From Pseudescherichia sp031979925 (GTDB lineage: Bacteria > Pseudomonadota > Gammaproteobacteria > Enterobacterales > Enterobacteriaceae), in the NCBI RefSeq assembly GCF_031979925.1, contig NZ_DALZFB010000001.1, positions 558,001 to 622,000 on the forward strand: a stretch of 64,000 nt of DNA. Reading direction: 5' to 3'. The notes under the pieces are model-generated. The model worked only from the letters and a program-made list of their open reading frames with translations, did not search any database and was not told the origin of the DNA. Of the stretch, positions 1-8,325 are shown one piece after another. Numbering within the stretch: position 1 is the stretch's first letter; every line of letters begins with the position of its first letter. The translations under genes and the position numbers were made by a program.

Positions 1-1
1 C

Positions 2-583
2 TTCTCCTATCTCTACGACACGCTGACTATCGGCATTCCCTTTACCGCCATTAGCTGGGGGCAGTTTGAGACCATCAATGTACTGGGACAGTTCTCAACG
101 GCGGTGGTGGGGCTGACGCTGGTCCAGAGCGCCTATACCGCTGAGATTATTCGCGGTGGGTTTTTAGGCGTCGATCACGGTCAGTACGAGGCCGCTGCTG
201 CCCTGGGCTTACCGGCGTGGCGGCGCACTCTGCGCATCATTTTGCCCCAGGCGCTGCGCACCATTCTGCCGTCGGGCTTTAACGAGATCATCAGCCTCGC
301 TAAGGGAACGGCGATGGTTTACGTGTTGGCGATGCCGGAGCTGTTTTATACCATCCAGATGATCTACAACCGTACCCAGGAGGTGATCCCCCTGCTGATG
401 GTCGGCGCGGTGTGGTATCTGGCGATCACCAGTGTGCTGTCGATTATTCAACACCTTGTGGAGCGCGCCCTGGCCCGCAGCGAGCGCCGTTCGGCTATCA
501 ACGCCGCGCCGCGCGCCTCCCGTGTGGCCTCTCCAGCAACCCACGTTAACGCCCAGGAGCCTGTTCATGCCCACCTCTCATAA
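2..583 (+). CDS. Amino-acid ABC transporter permease, 3' part only
   Basis: The frame is open from the left edge, so the true start lies outside the window. The visible 193 residues carry the HisM/GlnP-type inner-membrane permease signature: the EAA loop (about residues 60-80, QYEAAAALGL followed by RIILPQALR) that docks on the ATPase, then hydrophobic segments. The tail is polar and Ala-rich. The stop overlaps the ATPase gene by 17 nt, and a binding-protein gene follows, so this is the membrane part of a three-gene polar amino-acid importer. The family is secure; the substrate cannot be read from the sequence. Confidence 0.9.
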   Translation, partial: FSYLYDTLTIGIPFTAISWGQFETINVLGQFSTAVVGLTLVQSAYTAEIIRGGFLGVDHGQYEAAAALGLPAWRRTLRIILPQALRTILPSGFNEIISLAKGTAMVYVLAMPELFYTIQMIYNRTQEVIPLLMVGAVWYLAITSVLSIIQHLVERALARSERRSAINAAPRASRVASPATHVNAQEPVHAHLS

Positions 584-1340
584 TGGTCATATCTCAATTA
601 CCGGCGTCAGCAAATACTTTGGTCGCCACAAGGCGTTGGATGGCATCTCGCTGGAGCTGCCTCCCGGATCGGTAACGGTGATCCTTGGCCCCTCCGGCTC
701 GGGAAAGTCGACGCTGCTGCGGGCTATCAACCATCTGGAGCGGGTGGATGAGGGCTTTATCCAGATCGACGGGGATTACATCGGCTACCGACGGGAAGGT
801 GACCGCCTCTACGAGCTGAAAGAGAAAGAGATCCTGCGCCAGCGCATCAACGTTGGCTACGTCTTTCAGAACTTCAATCTCTTTCCGCATCTGACGGTGC
901 TGGAAAATTTGATTGAAGCGCCCATCGCCCATAAGCAGCTCAGCCGCAAAGCCGCCGTCGAGCGGGCCTACGAGTTGCTGGACGTGGTGGGCCTGCGCAA
1001 CAAGGCTGACGCCTGGTCGCGCCATCTCTCCGGGGGGCAGCAGCAGCGGATCGCCATCGCCCGGGCGCTGGCGCTGCGTCCACGGGTTATGCTGTTTGAT
1101 GAGCCGACCTCGGCCCTCGATCCCGAGCTGGTGGGCGAGGTGCTGGACGTTATCAAAACCCTGGCCCGCTCCGGTACCACTCTGGTGGTGGTCACCCATG
1201 AGATTGGCTTTGCCCGGGAAGTGGCGGACAAGGTGGTGTTTATGGTGGACGGAAAGATCGTCGAGCAGGGCAGCAGTGAGGCGGTGTTAAACCGCCCGCA
1301 GCATCCTCGCACCCAGCAGTTCTTATCAAAAGTGCTTTAA
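567..1340 (+). CDS. Polar amino-acid ABC transporter ATP-binding protein
   Basis: This is a GlnQ/HisP-type ATPase of 257 residues. Walker A (GPSGSGKST), the Q-loop (VFQNFNLFPH), the signature LSGGQQQR, Walker B (VMLFDEPTSALDPE) and the switch histidine (VVTHE) are all present. I chose ATG 567 because AGGAG lies 7 nt upstream and homologous sequence begins just after it; the open frame reaches further upstream only through the permease gene. It energises the permease encoded immediately upstream, with which it overlaps, and is followed 9 nt later by the binding protein. The substrate is undetermined. Confidence 0.93.
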   Translation: MPTSHNGHISITGVSKYFGRHKALDGISLELPPGSVTVILGPSGSGKSTLLRAINHLERVDEGFIQIDGDYIGYRREGDRLYELKEKEILRQRINVGYVFQNFNLFPHLTVLENLIEAPIAHKQLSRKAAVERAYELLDVVGLRNKADAWSRHLSGGQQQRIAIARALALRPRVMLFDEPTSALDPELVGEVLDVIKTLARSGTTLVVVTHEIGFAREVADKVVFMVDGKIVEQGSSEAVLNRPQHPRTQQFLSKVL

Positions 1341-1349
1341 GGAGCCAGT

Positions 1350-2243
1350 ATGAAACAGGGACTATTGGTGCTGCTGCTGGTGAGCGCCGGGAGCTATGCT
1401 CAGGGAACCATCGACCTTACGGCAAATGAAAAACCGCTCCACGCCGAGCGTGACGAGGCGGCGGTAGCGAAGATCCCCGCTAACTATCGATTTGTGGAGC
1501 CAGGGACGTTGACGGTGGCCGTCTCCGCGCTTAACTCGCCGCCTCTGGCGCTGCTGGCCAGCGATAACCGCACCCGGGTAGGGAGCGATCCGGATATCGC
1601 CAGACTGCTGGCCGACAGCCTTGGGCTAAAAGTTAAAATCATTCCCACTGCCTGGGAGGACTGGCCGCTCGGTATTTCGTCTGGACGTTACGACGTGGCG
1701 CTGGTCAATATTGCCGTTACCGAGCAGCGCAAAGAGAAGTTCGATTTCGCGACCTACCGCGTCGACTCGCTGGCTTTTTCAGTGAAGTCTACCAGCAAGA
1801 TTGCGGCGGTAAACAAGGCGGCGGATCTGGCCGGGTTGAAGGTGATTGTCGGTTCCGGCACCAATCAGGAGAAAATCCTGCTCGGCTGGAATGAAGAGAA
1901 CCGGGCGGCCGGACGCCAACCGGCGCTGCCGGTCTATCTTACCGATGATGCCTCTGCCAACCTGTTTATCCAGTCGGGCCGGGCCGACGTCTTCTTTGGT
2001 CCGCAGTCGGTGGCCTCTTATAAAGCAGCGCTAAACGGCAATACGAAAGTGGTCGGTCTCGGCCCTAAAAAAGCCTATGTCGCGACAACAACCAAAAAGG
2101 GCAACGGCCTCGCTACAGCGCTACAGGCGGCGCTTAACGGAGCAATAGCCCGCGGCGAGTATCAGAAAGTGCTTGCCCGCTGGGGGGAGGAGGGGGAGGC
2201 GGTTACCGCCTCCGTAGTAAACCCGCCGGGGATTGTTTACTGA
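1350..2243 (+). CDS. Periplasmic amino-acid-type substrate-binding protein
   Basis: The 297-residue product starts with a Sec signal peptide (MKQGLLVLLLVSAGSYAQG) and continues as an SBP_bac_3-type two-lobe binding protein. The region GSDPDIARLLADSLGLKVK followed by WEDWPLGISSGRYDVALVNIAVTEQRKEK is typical of the family. An AAGGAG ribosome site precedes the ATG. It is the last gene of the amino-acid ABC operon and would deliver the ligand to the permease. The order permease-ATPase-binding protein is less common than binding protein first. The ligand is not predictable here. Confidence 0.88.
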   Translation: MKQGLLVLLLVSAGSYAQGTIDLTANEKPLHAERDEAAVAKIPANYRFVEPGTLTVAVSALNSPPLALLASDNRTRVGSDPDIARLLADSLGLKVKIIPTAWEDWPLGISSGRYDVALVNIAVTEQRKEKFDFATYRVDSLAFSVKSTSKIAAVNKAADLAGLKVIVGSGTNQEKILLGWNEENRAAGRQPALPVYLTDDASANLFIQSGRADVFFGPQSVASYKAALNGNTKVVGLGPKKAYVATTTKKGNGLATALQAALNGAIARGEYQKVLARWGEEGEAVTASVVNPPGIVY

Positions 2244-2408
2244 TGAAAAGCTCCCCGGCTCAAGGCGCTATGGCCGTTGCTATAGAGGAGAAGATAATTT
2301 GTACAGTCGATCACAAGGTCTTCCCGCCCGGTTCACATTAGCGTGTGGATTAAGTGAGCAGCATGATGAATAATGGTAGAAATGCTTTTGAGAACAGGTT
2401 GATACTGC

Positions 2409-2528
2409 GTGACCACGCCTAAAATCTCTCGCCCGCAGCCGCCTCGGGCACCCACTCTTGATGACGTTGCTCGCGTTGCTGGATTGTCCTCGATGACCGT
2501 CAGCCGGGCTGAGCGCGAGTCGGCTTAA
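2409..2528 (+). pseudogene. Remnant of a LacI-family regulator (HTH only)
   Basis: A GTG-started frame of 39 codons encodes the DNA-binding N-terminus of a LacI/GntR-type repressor (TLDDVARVAGLSSMTVSRA) and then runs into ERESA and a TAA stop. The hinge helix and the whole effector-binding domain are missing, and the next gene begins 20 nt later. This is the only recognisable coding content between 2244 and 2547; the rest looks like ordinary intergenic sequence. I read it as a decayed regulator left by a deletion. A functional micro-protein is possible but unlikely. Confidence 0.6.
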
Positions 2529-2547
2529 ACAAAATGCAGGAGGATAA

Positions 2548-3021
2548 GTGGTAACGTTCCGAGTCCCAACCAGCCGTGAGTTTTCGGCTTTTGTTGACTA
2601 TTTTATCCCGGATTATGCCGCCGAGATCGTCAGCAACTATCGCCTCTCAGAAGTGGATGCTGTTGAGCAGGCGCGTCGCGAGCTGGAAGCCAGTTTCCCT
2701 GACGGCGAGAAGAGTGCGGGGCAGGTACTCCTCTGCATTATTCTGAGTGCGCCTGAGAAAGAACACCACATCGGTTATCTCTGGTACAAGCCGGATACGC
2801 AGTTACATTCAGCCTGGATCAATGACTTCTACCTTTTCCCTGCGTTCCGGGGAAAAGGTTTTGGCAGCGAAGCGATGAAGCAGCTTGAGGTGCGCCTGAT
2901 GGAAGAGGGCTGTAAGCAGATTAAACTGCGGGTGGCTGCTGGAAATTTGCAGGCCAGACGGGTTTATGAGAATAACGGTTTTAACGTAACCGGCATCAAT
3001 ATGAATAAAGTGCTGGGCTAA
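2548..3021 (+). CDS. GNAT-family N-acetyltransferase
   Basis: This 157-residue protein has the acetyl-CoA pyrophosphate-binding loop of GNAT enzymes (FPAFRGKGFGSEAMKQLE, about residues 98-115) and the usual C-terminal strand-helix (LRVAAGNLQARRVYENNGF). It starts at GTG 2548, with CAGGAGGA ideally spaced upstream. The substrate is unknown. It sits directly behind the LacI remnant and before pptA, with no clear shared operon function. Confidence 0.85.
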   Translation: MVTFRVPTSREFSAFVDYFIPDYAAEIVSNYRLSEVDAVEQARRELEASFPDGEKSAGQVLLCIILSAPEKEHHIGYLWYKPDTQLHSAWINDFYLFPAFRGKGFGSEAMKQLEVRLMEEGCKQIKLRVAAGNLQARRVYENNGFNVTGINMNKVLG

Positions 3022-3058
3022 CAGCCCAGCCAGACGCTTAATAAACGAGGAGTTTGCT

Positions 3059-3289
3059 ATGCCGCATATCGATATTAAATGTTTCCCACGCGACCTGACC
3101 GACGAGCAGAAAACCGCGCTGGCGGATGATATTACCGCCGCGATTGTCCGCCATCTCAACAGCAAAGTGAGTTCGGTGAGCGTTGCCCTGAGCCAGGTCC
3201 AGCCGGAAGACTGGAAGGCGCAGGTGTGGGATAGGGAGATCGCCCCGCAGATGGCAGAGCTGATTAAAAAGCCGGGCTACGACATGTAG
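3059..3289 (+). CDS. pptA: Tautomerase PptA (4-oxalocrotonate tautomerase family)
   Basis: The 76-residue product is close in length and sequence to E. coli PptA (YdcE). After removal of Met the catalytic proline is at the N-terminus (PHIDIKCFPRDLTDEQK). The family catalyses keto-enol tautomerisation; the physiological substrate of PptA is not established. A CGAGGAG ribosome site lies 8 nt ahead of the ATG. It converges on the flavin reductase gene across a hairpin. Confidence 0.88.
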   Translation: MPHIDIKCFPRDLTDEQKTALADDITAAIVRHLNSKVSSVSVALSQVQPEDWKAQVWDREIAPQMAELIKKPGYDM

Positions 3290-3296
3290 TTTGCTC

Positions 3297-3318
3297 TCCC
3301 TGCCGTTAGCGGCAGGGA
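3297..3318. terminator. Hairpin between convergent pptA and flavin reductase genes
   Basis: Arms TCCCTGCCG and CGGCAGGGA pair perfectly around a TTAG loop between two converging genes. There is no good U-tract on either side, so a bidirectional terminator is likely but not certain. Confidence 0.5.
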
Positions 3319-3324
3319 ACACGG

Positions 3325-3900
3325 CTATTTATCGATAACGCTCATCTGTTTACCGCTGGTGACAAAGGTTCCGCCGCCAAGGTGGTGCAGGGTATTGAGC
3401 TTGTCATCATCAAACTGCCAGCGGCCGTTTATAAACGCCCGCTCGTCGGCCGCAGCGGCAACCACCTCGCCAAACAGGGTATCGTACTTCTCCTGCGCGG
3501 CAGTGGCCGGCAGCAGGCGGCACTCCATCCACGCCAGACAGCGCTCCTCAACCACCGGCAGACCTAACACCGGGCCGGATATGACCGGTATACCGTAGCA
3601 GTTAAACTTATCCTCATCGCGCCCGGTGACGCTCCCTACCGCATAGGTCCAGTTTTTAGCGGCTACGCCGGGAACCACGATGCCGAACATGCCGCTGCGC
3701 TCAATCAGCTCCCGCGACCAGGCGCTCTTATCGATCACGATAGCGATGCGCGGCGGGGAGAACTCCACCGGCATCGACCAGGCTGCCGCCATAATATTGC
3801 GGCGATCGATCTGCTCGTCCCGGCTGGTGATCAATACGGTTGGACCGTGGTTAAGCAGGCGGCTGGCGTGCTCCAGGGCAACGGGGCGGAAATAGCTCAT
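3325..3900 (-). CDS. Flavin reductase family protein (FMN-binding split barrel)
   Basis: The 191-residue product matches the flavin reductase-like split-barrel family: LITSRDEQIDRRNIMAAAW is the flavin-binding strand-turn and SGMFGIVVPG follows. Members bind FMN and either reduce free flavin with NAD(P)H or act in an associated oxygenase; which applies is not visible. AAGGAG precedes the ATG at 3900. No oxygenase partner is adjacent, so it appears to stand alone. Confidence 0.82.
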   Translation of the reverse strand: MSYFRPVALEHASRLLNHGPTVLITSRDEQIDRRNIMAAAWSMPVEFSPPRIAIVIDKSAWSRELIERSGMFGIVVPGVAAKNWTYAVGSVTGRDEDKFNCYGIPVISGPVLGLPVVEERCLAWMECRLLPATAAQEKYDTLFGEVVAAAADERAFINGRWQFDDDKLNTLHHLGGGTFVTSGKQMSVIDK

Positions 3901-4035
3901 TGTGACTCCTTATGGTGACCTTGCTGCATTAAAGGCTGCATAGCCAATTAAATCAAGCCGCAACATTAGCGTCATCGCGCCGTAATAAAGCCTGCCTATA
4001 GTCGCCAGCAACCAAGTCCCAAAGAGGATAACAAT

Positions 4036-4128
4036 ATGTTTGCTCCCCTGTCTTTTGTACAGGTGAGTGCGCCCCGTCATTATCTGGCGACGGGACGTTG
4101 TCGGCTTCCTGCTGCAGGAGGGCGATGA
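4036..4128 (+). CDS. Leader ORF (30 aa) coupled to the ABC ATPase gene
   Basis: An ATG preceded 8 nt upstream by GAGG opens a 30-codon frame (MFAPLSFVQVSAPRHYL...). Its stop TGA shares a base with the ATG of the following ATPase gene (TGATG at 4126-4130). That geometry is typical of translational coupling. The peptide has no recognisable similarity. It could be a regulatory leader peptide or simply a device for translation initiation. Two inverted repeats overlap it (CCTGT/ACAGG and CCCGTC/GACGGG at 4073-4094). This is an inference from reading-frame geometry only. Confidence 0.4.
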   Translation: MFAPLSFVQVSAPRHYLATGRCRLPAAGGR

Positions 4129-4844
4129 TGCACGCACTTACTCGTATCCGTCTCGAAGGTGTCTCGTACGCCTTTGCCACCCATACCGTTCTTCATCAGA
4201 TCGATCTGCATATCGAACCCGGCAGCATTGTGGCCCTGCTGGGGCCGTCCGGCTGCGGGAAAAGCACGCTGCTCCGCCTGCTCGCCGGGCTGACGCAGCC
4301 GGGAGAAGGGGAGATCTGGTTTGGTGAACGCCGGGTGGCTAAGGCTGGCTGGGCGCTGCCGCCCGAAGCGCGCGATATTGGCATGGTCTTTCAGGACTAT
4401 GCGCTCTGGCCGCATATGTCCGTGGCGCAAAACGTAGCTTTCCCGCTCAAAATGCGCAACCTGCCGCGCGGCGAACGGGAGGTTCGCGTCGCCGAGGCGC
4501 TGGCGCGGGTAGGGCTGTCGGACTTTGCCGATCGCAAACCCTCCGGTCTCTCCGGCGGACAGCAGCAGAGGGTGGCTCTGGCACGGGCCATCGTTGCCCA
4601 ACCTCGGGTGCTGCTATTTGATGAGCCGCTCTCCAATCTCGATAGCGAGCTGCGTGAGTCGCTGTGCCTGGAGATGTCGCGCATCCTGCGCCAGTCCGGC
4701 ACGACGGCAGTTTACGTTACTCACGATCGTCGGGAGGCAGAGCTTATTGCCGACCGTATTGTGCACCTTTCAGCGGGGCGCGTGGCTGCATCCGACTCGG
4801 TTACCCCTAAATTAGTTACAACATACAATGGAGTTTTATCATGA
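4128..4844 (+). CDS. Iron/phosphonate-type ABC transporter ATP-binding protein
   Basis: This is an FbpC/PotA-like ATPase of 238 residues with Walker A (GPSGCGKST), the Q-loop (VFQDYALWPHMSV), LSGGQQQR, Walker B (LLFDEPLSNLDSEL) and YVTHDRREAE. The D-loop to H-loop region has Arg where THDQ is usual. It lacks most of the long C-terminal regulatory domain of PotA/MalK types. Both ATG 4125 and ATG 4128 are possible. I prefer 4128 because CAGGAG is then 7 nt away and it forms TGATG with the leader ORF. It overlaps the binding-protein gene by 4 nt. The substrate is probably ferric iron by family resemblance, not proven. Confidence 0.85.
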   Translation: MHALTRIRLEGVSYAFATHTVLHQIDLHIEPGSIVALLGPSGCGKSTLLRLLAGLTQPGEGEIWFGERRVAKAGWALPPEARDIGMVFQDYALWPHMSVAQNVAFPLKMRNLPRGEREVRVAEALARVGLSDFADRKPSGLSGGQQQRVALARAIVAQPRVLLFDEPLSNLDSELRESLCLEMSRILRQSGTTAVYVTHDRREAELIADRIVHLSAGRVAASDSVTPKLVTTYNGVLS

Positions 4845-5809
4845 AAGCAGTGACGTCTGTAATAAAAGGAGTTGCATTAACTATGGCATTGTCTGCAATA
4901 AGCGTATCCAGCGCACAGGCGCTAACCGTCTATACCGCAGGGCCGGGATCGCTGGCAAAAGGGCTGGCAGCGGGCTATGAGAAGAAAACCGGCGTCAAGG
5001 TCAATATTTTCCAGGCGACGACAGGAAAGGTAATGGCGCGTCTGGAGGCCGAGCAGGCCAATCCGCAAGCGGATATTCTTATCTCCGCTTCCTGGGATAC
5101 GGCGGAAGACCTGCATAATCGCGGCTGGCTGCTGCCTTACCAAAGCGCAAACGCTGAAAAGGTGCCTGCTAATCTGAAAACCGACGATTATGTCGCCCAG
5201 GGTATCTCGGCGCTGGGTATCGTCTGGAACAGCAAGAGCGGCACGCCTGAACCAAAAGAGTGGCGTGATCTCACCTCAGCCGACTTTAAAGATAAAGTCA
5301 CCACGCCTGACCCGGCGCTCTCCGGCGCTTCGCTCGATCTGCTGATCGGCCTGCAAAACGGGATGAGCGACGAAGCGTGGAAACTGTTTGAGCAGCTGAA
5401 GCAGAACGGCATGGTAGTCAGCGGGCCAAATGCCCAGGCGGTAACGCCGGTAATGCAGGGGGCAAAAGCCGCGGTGTTCGGCGCAGTTGACTATGTCTCT
5501 TACGGCAATATCGCCCAGGGCGAATCCCTGAAGGTGATCTTTCCGGCCAGCGGGACGGTGATTGCTCCGCGTCCTATGATGATCCTGAAAACCACCCAGC
5601 ATGCCGACGATGCAAAAGCATTTGTGGACTACGTGCTCTCTCCGGAAGGGCAGGCGCTGGTAGCCGAAGCCTGGCTGATGCCGGCCCGCACCGACGTTGC
5701 CGCTAAGCGCCCGCTGCTTAATGAACTGAAAATTCTGCCGACCACCAACGACGGCAACAGCGAGCGCAGCGACGTGCTAAAACGCTTTAATACGCTTTTC
5801 GCACAGTAA
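4841..5809 (+). CDS. Periplasmic binding protein, FbpA/AfuA-like
   Basis: The 322-residue protein starts with a signal peptide ending near SSAQA, followed by the family opening LTVYTAGPGSLAKGLAAGYEKKTGVKV. The central segment QADILISASWDTAEDL and a C-terminal APRPMMILKTTQHADDAKAFVDYVLSPEGQALV are typical of the ferric-iron / 2-aminoethylphosphonate binding proteins. It is translationally coupled to the ATPase gene (4-nt overlap) and precedes the permease. The ligand is uncertain: Fe(III) and phosphonate systems share this architecture. Confidence 0.86.
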   Translation: MKAVTSVIKGVALTMALSAISVSSAQALTVYTAGPGSLAKGLAAGYEKKTGVKVNIFQATTGKVMARLEAEQANPQADILISASWDTAEDLHNRGWLLPYQSANAEKVPANLKTDDYVAQGISALGIVWNSKSGTPEPKEWRDLTSADFKDKVTTPDPALSGASLDLLIGLQNGMSDEAWKLFEQLKQNGMVVSGPNAQAVTPVMQGAKAAVFGAVDYVSYGNIAQGESLKVIFPASGTVIAPRPMMILKTTQHADDAKAFVDYVLSPEGQALVAEAWLMPARTDVAAKRPLLNELKILPTTNDGNSERSDVLKRFNTLFAQ

Positions 5810-5848
5810 TCACCCGGCGGGGGCAACCCCGCTTTCAGGATAGCCGTT

Positions 5849-7504
5849 GTGAAACAGAAACTTATTACGCTTACTACCGTGGCGCTGCTGGCGATCCTGG
5901 TCGCGCTACCGTTGCTTTTTATTACCCTCCAGGCCATCTTCCCGCAGTTTAGCGCTGGCTCTCTGAGCGGCGCGTTTAGCGGCATTGCGCCGCAGTTTCA
6001 GGACCCGCAGCTGCCCGCCATGCTGGGCGGTACGCTGTGGATCGCCGCTGGCGTTGCGCTGCTTAGCGCCCTGATCGGTCTGCCGCTCGGCGTCATGCGC
6101 GGGCTGTTTAATCTTCCGGCCCCAAGGCTATGGGATCTCATCTTCCTAATCCCGTTTCTGACGCCGCCCTATATTGCCGCGCTCTCGTGGATGCTGGTTT
6201 TACAGACCAATGGCTACCTGGATCAGCTGACGGGTATCGACCTTAACGATCTGCTTTTTAGCCGCAGCGGCATTGTGCTGGTCATGACCCTGAATATCTT
6301 CCCGGTAGTCTATTTTGCTGTCTCGCGCAGCCTGCTGGCCAGCGGGCAGAGGCTGGCGCTGGTTGCCCGGGTGCATGGTGCCACGGCCTGGCGGGCATTC
6401 TGGCATATCACGCTACCGATGGTCGCACCTGCGCTGGCGGCAGGCATGCTGTTGGCCTTTACTCTGGCCATTGAAGAGTATGGCGTCCCGGCAGCGCTGG
6501 GTTCACGCTCGGGGGTGGTAATGATGACGGTAGGCATTGAGAAGAAGCTCGCCGACTGGCCAATCGATCTGCCCGGTGCGTCTCTGCTCTCCATGGTGTT
6601 AATTGTTATTGCCTTAGCAGGGTGGTGGTTCCAGCGTCGCCTGGTAGGGGATAAAGAGGTGACCAGCGTAACCGGGAAGCCTACGGAGAATCAGGGAGCC
6701 GCGCTTGGTATCGCCGCCGTGCCGGTGGTGATGGTCATGGCTCTTACCGGTTTGCTGGCGGTAGGGCTGCCGGGTTTATCTATGGCGGTTACCGGAGTAA
6801 TGTCAACGCTCTCGGGCGGACTGGCCTGGAATAACGTAACGTTTCAGCATTATCTTGCACTCTTTTCCCAGCAGGGGGATGCGTTGTCAGCGCTGGGCAC
6901 CAGTCTGTCGCTGGCGCTCGGCGCGTCGGTCATTACCGGGCTGCTTGGGCTACTGGTCTCGTGGCTGGTTGTGGTCAGGCAGATTAAAGGCCGCAGCGTG
7001 CTGGACGCGCTGTCGTTGCTGCCCGCAGCGCTGCCGGGTATTGTCGTTGGCGTAGGGCTGATTCTGCTGTGGAACCGTACCTTCTGGCCCGTCTCGCCCT
7101 ACAATACCTGGGCGATACTGCTGCTCTCCTACTGCTGCCTGCTGATGCCCTGGCCGGTACGCTATATCACCAGCGCGCTGCGCCAGCTCGGCGGTAACCT
7201 TGAGCCAGCCGCCCGCGTTCACGGCGCAAGCGCGCTACAGGCGCTGCGGTTTATCGTCATGCCGCTGGTCTTTCCGGCTATGCTGGCGGCAATGCTGATG
7301 GTATTTGCTATCGCCTCACGTGAGCTGGTCACGTCGCTGCTGCTCTCTCCGGCAGGGACCCAGACCGTGGCAGTATTTATCTGGCGGCAATTTGAGCAGG
7401 GATCGGTCGGGCAGGGGATGGCGATGGCGACTCTGACGCTGCTTACCGGGCTTATTTTGATGCTTACCGCACTGGCGATAATGCAGGGCAAAGGGCGTGG
7501 TTGA
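5849..7504 (+). CDS. Fused double-domain ABC permease (FbpB/ThiP-like)
   Basis: The 551-residue membrane protein contains two permease units, each with an EAA-like loop: ALVARVHGATAWRAFWHITLPM near residue 170 and EPAARVHGASALQALRFIVMPL near residue 450. It has about twelve hydrophobic segments. The start is GTG 5849, with only a weak upstream purine stretch. It completes a three-gene importer ordered ATPase, binding protein, permease. No regulator is adjacent and no Fur box was recognised upstream of 4128, so iron control is not supported by what I can see. Confidence 0.86.
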   Translation: MKQKLITLTTVALLAILVALPLLFITLQAIFPQFSAGSLSGAFSGIAPQFQDPQLPAMLGGTLWIAAGVALLSALIGLPLGVMRGLFNLPAPRLWDLIFLIPFLTPPYIAALSWMLVLQTNGYLDQLTGIDLNDLLFSRSGIVLVMTLNIFPVVYFAVSRSLLASGQRLALVARVHGATAWRAFWHITLPMVAPALAAGMLLAFTLAIEEYGVPAALGSRSGVVMMTVGIEKKLADWPIDLPGASLLSMVLIVIALAGWWFQRRLVGDKEVTSVTGKPTENQGAALGIAAVPVVMVMALTGLLAVGLPGLSMAVTGVMSTLSGGLAWNNVTFQHYLALFSQQGDALSALGTSLSLALGASVITGLLGLLVSWLVVVRQIKGRSVLDALSLLPAALPGIVVGVGLILLWNRTFWPVSPYNTWAILLLSYCCLLMPWPVRYITSALRQLGGNLEPAARVHGASALQALRFIVMPLVFPAMLAAMLMVFAIASRELVTSLLLSPAGTQTVAVFIWRQFEQGSVGQGMAMATLTLLTGLILMLTALAIMQGKGRG

Positions 7505-7603
7505 TAGTTATTTATGCAGCGGTAGTTTGAATTTTAGCCGATCGAAATAGGAGATATTGCGCAGGCGTAAAATGCTGTCTACGTTTATTCCTGCAATAAT
7601 TTT

Positions 7604-7621
7604 CTCTCGATATGTCGAGAG
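7604..7621. repeat. 7-bp inverted repeat upstream of ariR-like gene
   Basis: CTCTCGA and TCGAGAG form a perfect palindrome around TATG, 30 nt before the AriR-like start at 7651. Its place in the promoter or leader suggests an operator or a 5' UTR hairpin. No matching copy was found at the other ariR locus. Confidence 0.4.
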
Positions 7622-7650
7622 GCCAGTAACTTATAATTGAAGGCATATCG

Positions 7651-7899
7651 ATGCACAGCGCAACAACGGAAGACCATCTAAACACCTACTTCGACCAGGG
7701 TATCCAGGCTTTTGAAGCTGAACGTGCACTTATTAAAGAGCTCGCGCACAATCTCAAAAGCAACCGAGTCGAGGTGAATAATAAAAATCTGATTCTGGCT
7801 CTCATCAGGATGCTCGAAACAGAAGATGACGTTGTCAAACTCGACGTTTATCGCAGCGCTCTTGAGCTGATCGTGCAGAAAACACCGGACGATCTGTAA
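7651..7899 (+). CDS. AriR/YmgB-family small connector protein (copy in module 1)
   Basis: The 82-residue protein shares with E. coli AriR (YmgB) the pattern ALxxYF at the N-terminus, E-x-A-L-I-K-E, then VNNKNLILALIRMLETEDDVVKLDVYRSALELIVQKTPDDL. The NNKN-ILALI and DVVK-DV blocks and the terminal DD are shared with the ariR at 29422. In E. coli these all-helical proteins dimerise and act downstream of BluR/BluF on the Rcs pathway, biofilm and acid resistance. It is transcribed toward the three minus-strand genes of the same family that follow, an arrangement unlike E. coli. Confidence 0.75.
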   Translation: MHSATTEDHLNTYFDQGIQAFEAERALIKELAHNLKSNRVEVNNKNLILALIRMLETEDDVVKLDVYRSALELIVQKTPDDL

Positions 7900-7948
7900 T
7901 TATAATAACCTCGCCCTGTCTCGGGTTATTCAGAGGCAGGGCGCTGGC

Positions 7949-8173
7949 TTATGCTGGCTTCATTATACGCGCCCGCAGATAAGCCACACAGGCATCCAGA
8001 GTGCGCTTTTGCTGCGGATCTTTTACCATGATGCGCCGGGCGCGAAGCACCATCATCAGATTGTCGGCATTTACAGGTAGATGTGAGTTCATCAACCATG
8101 CCGCGGCCTCGCCAACTACCTCTTGAATATTCTCAAGTCGAACCTGTTCATCTTCGTTCAATTGCACTCTCAA
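7949..8173 (-). CDS. Small connector-like protein, AriR/YmgC position
   Basis: This small frame encodes up to 74 residues, with TTG 8173 or GTG 8167 as start and no ATG or good ribosome site. The helix pattern IQEVVGEAAAWLMNSHLPVNADNLMMVLRARR resembles the VNNKN-ILxLI core of AriR, and it sits third in a minus-strand row after YcgZ-like and YmgA-like genes, where ariR lies in E. coli. I therefore place it in the YmgB/AriR superfamily with moderate confidence. The convergent gap to 7899 holds overlapping inverted repeats (CGCCCTG/CAGGGCG). Confidence 0.55.
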   Translation of the reverse strand: MRVQLNEDEQVRLENIQEVVGEAAAWLMNSHLPVNADNLMMVLRARRIMVKDPQQKRTLDACVAYLRARIMKPA

Positions 8174-8325
8174 TGCTGTAGGAGTTTATCTTCCAGGCTT
8201 ATCAGCCAAGATCAAATTCACAGAGAGCATTTAGGGGAACATGCTGAAGGCAAGTCTGATTAGAAGGGTGAAACTTCATGTGGAAAGGAACCTGTTAACC
8301 GTACCGATTAAACAGGTATCAATGA

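Noticed and set aside
2297..2303. TTGTACA upstream of the LacI remnant as another BluR site
   Set aside because: A single 7-mer is expected several times by chance in 64 kb, and it is not paired as at 30.5 kb.
3910..4180. Overlapping small minus-strand frames upstream of the flavin reductase gene
   Set aside because: They lack ribosome sites and similarity, and they run antisense to the leader ORF and ATPase start.
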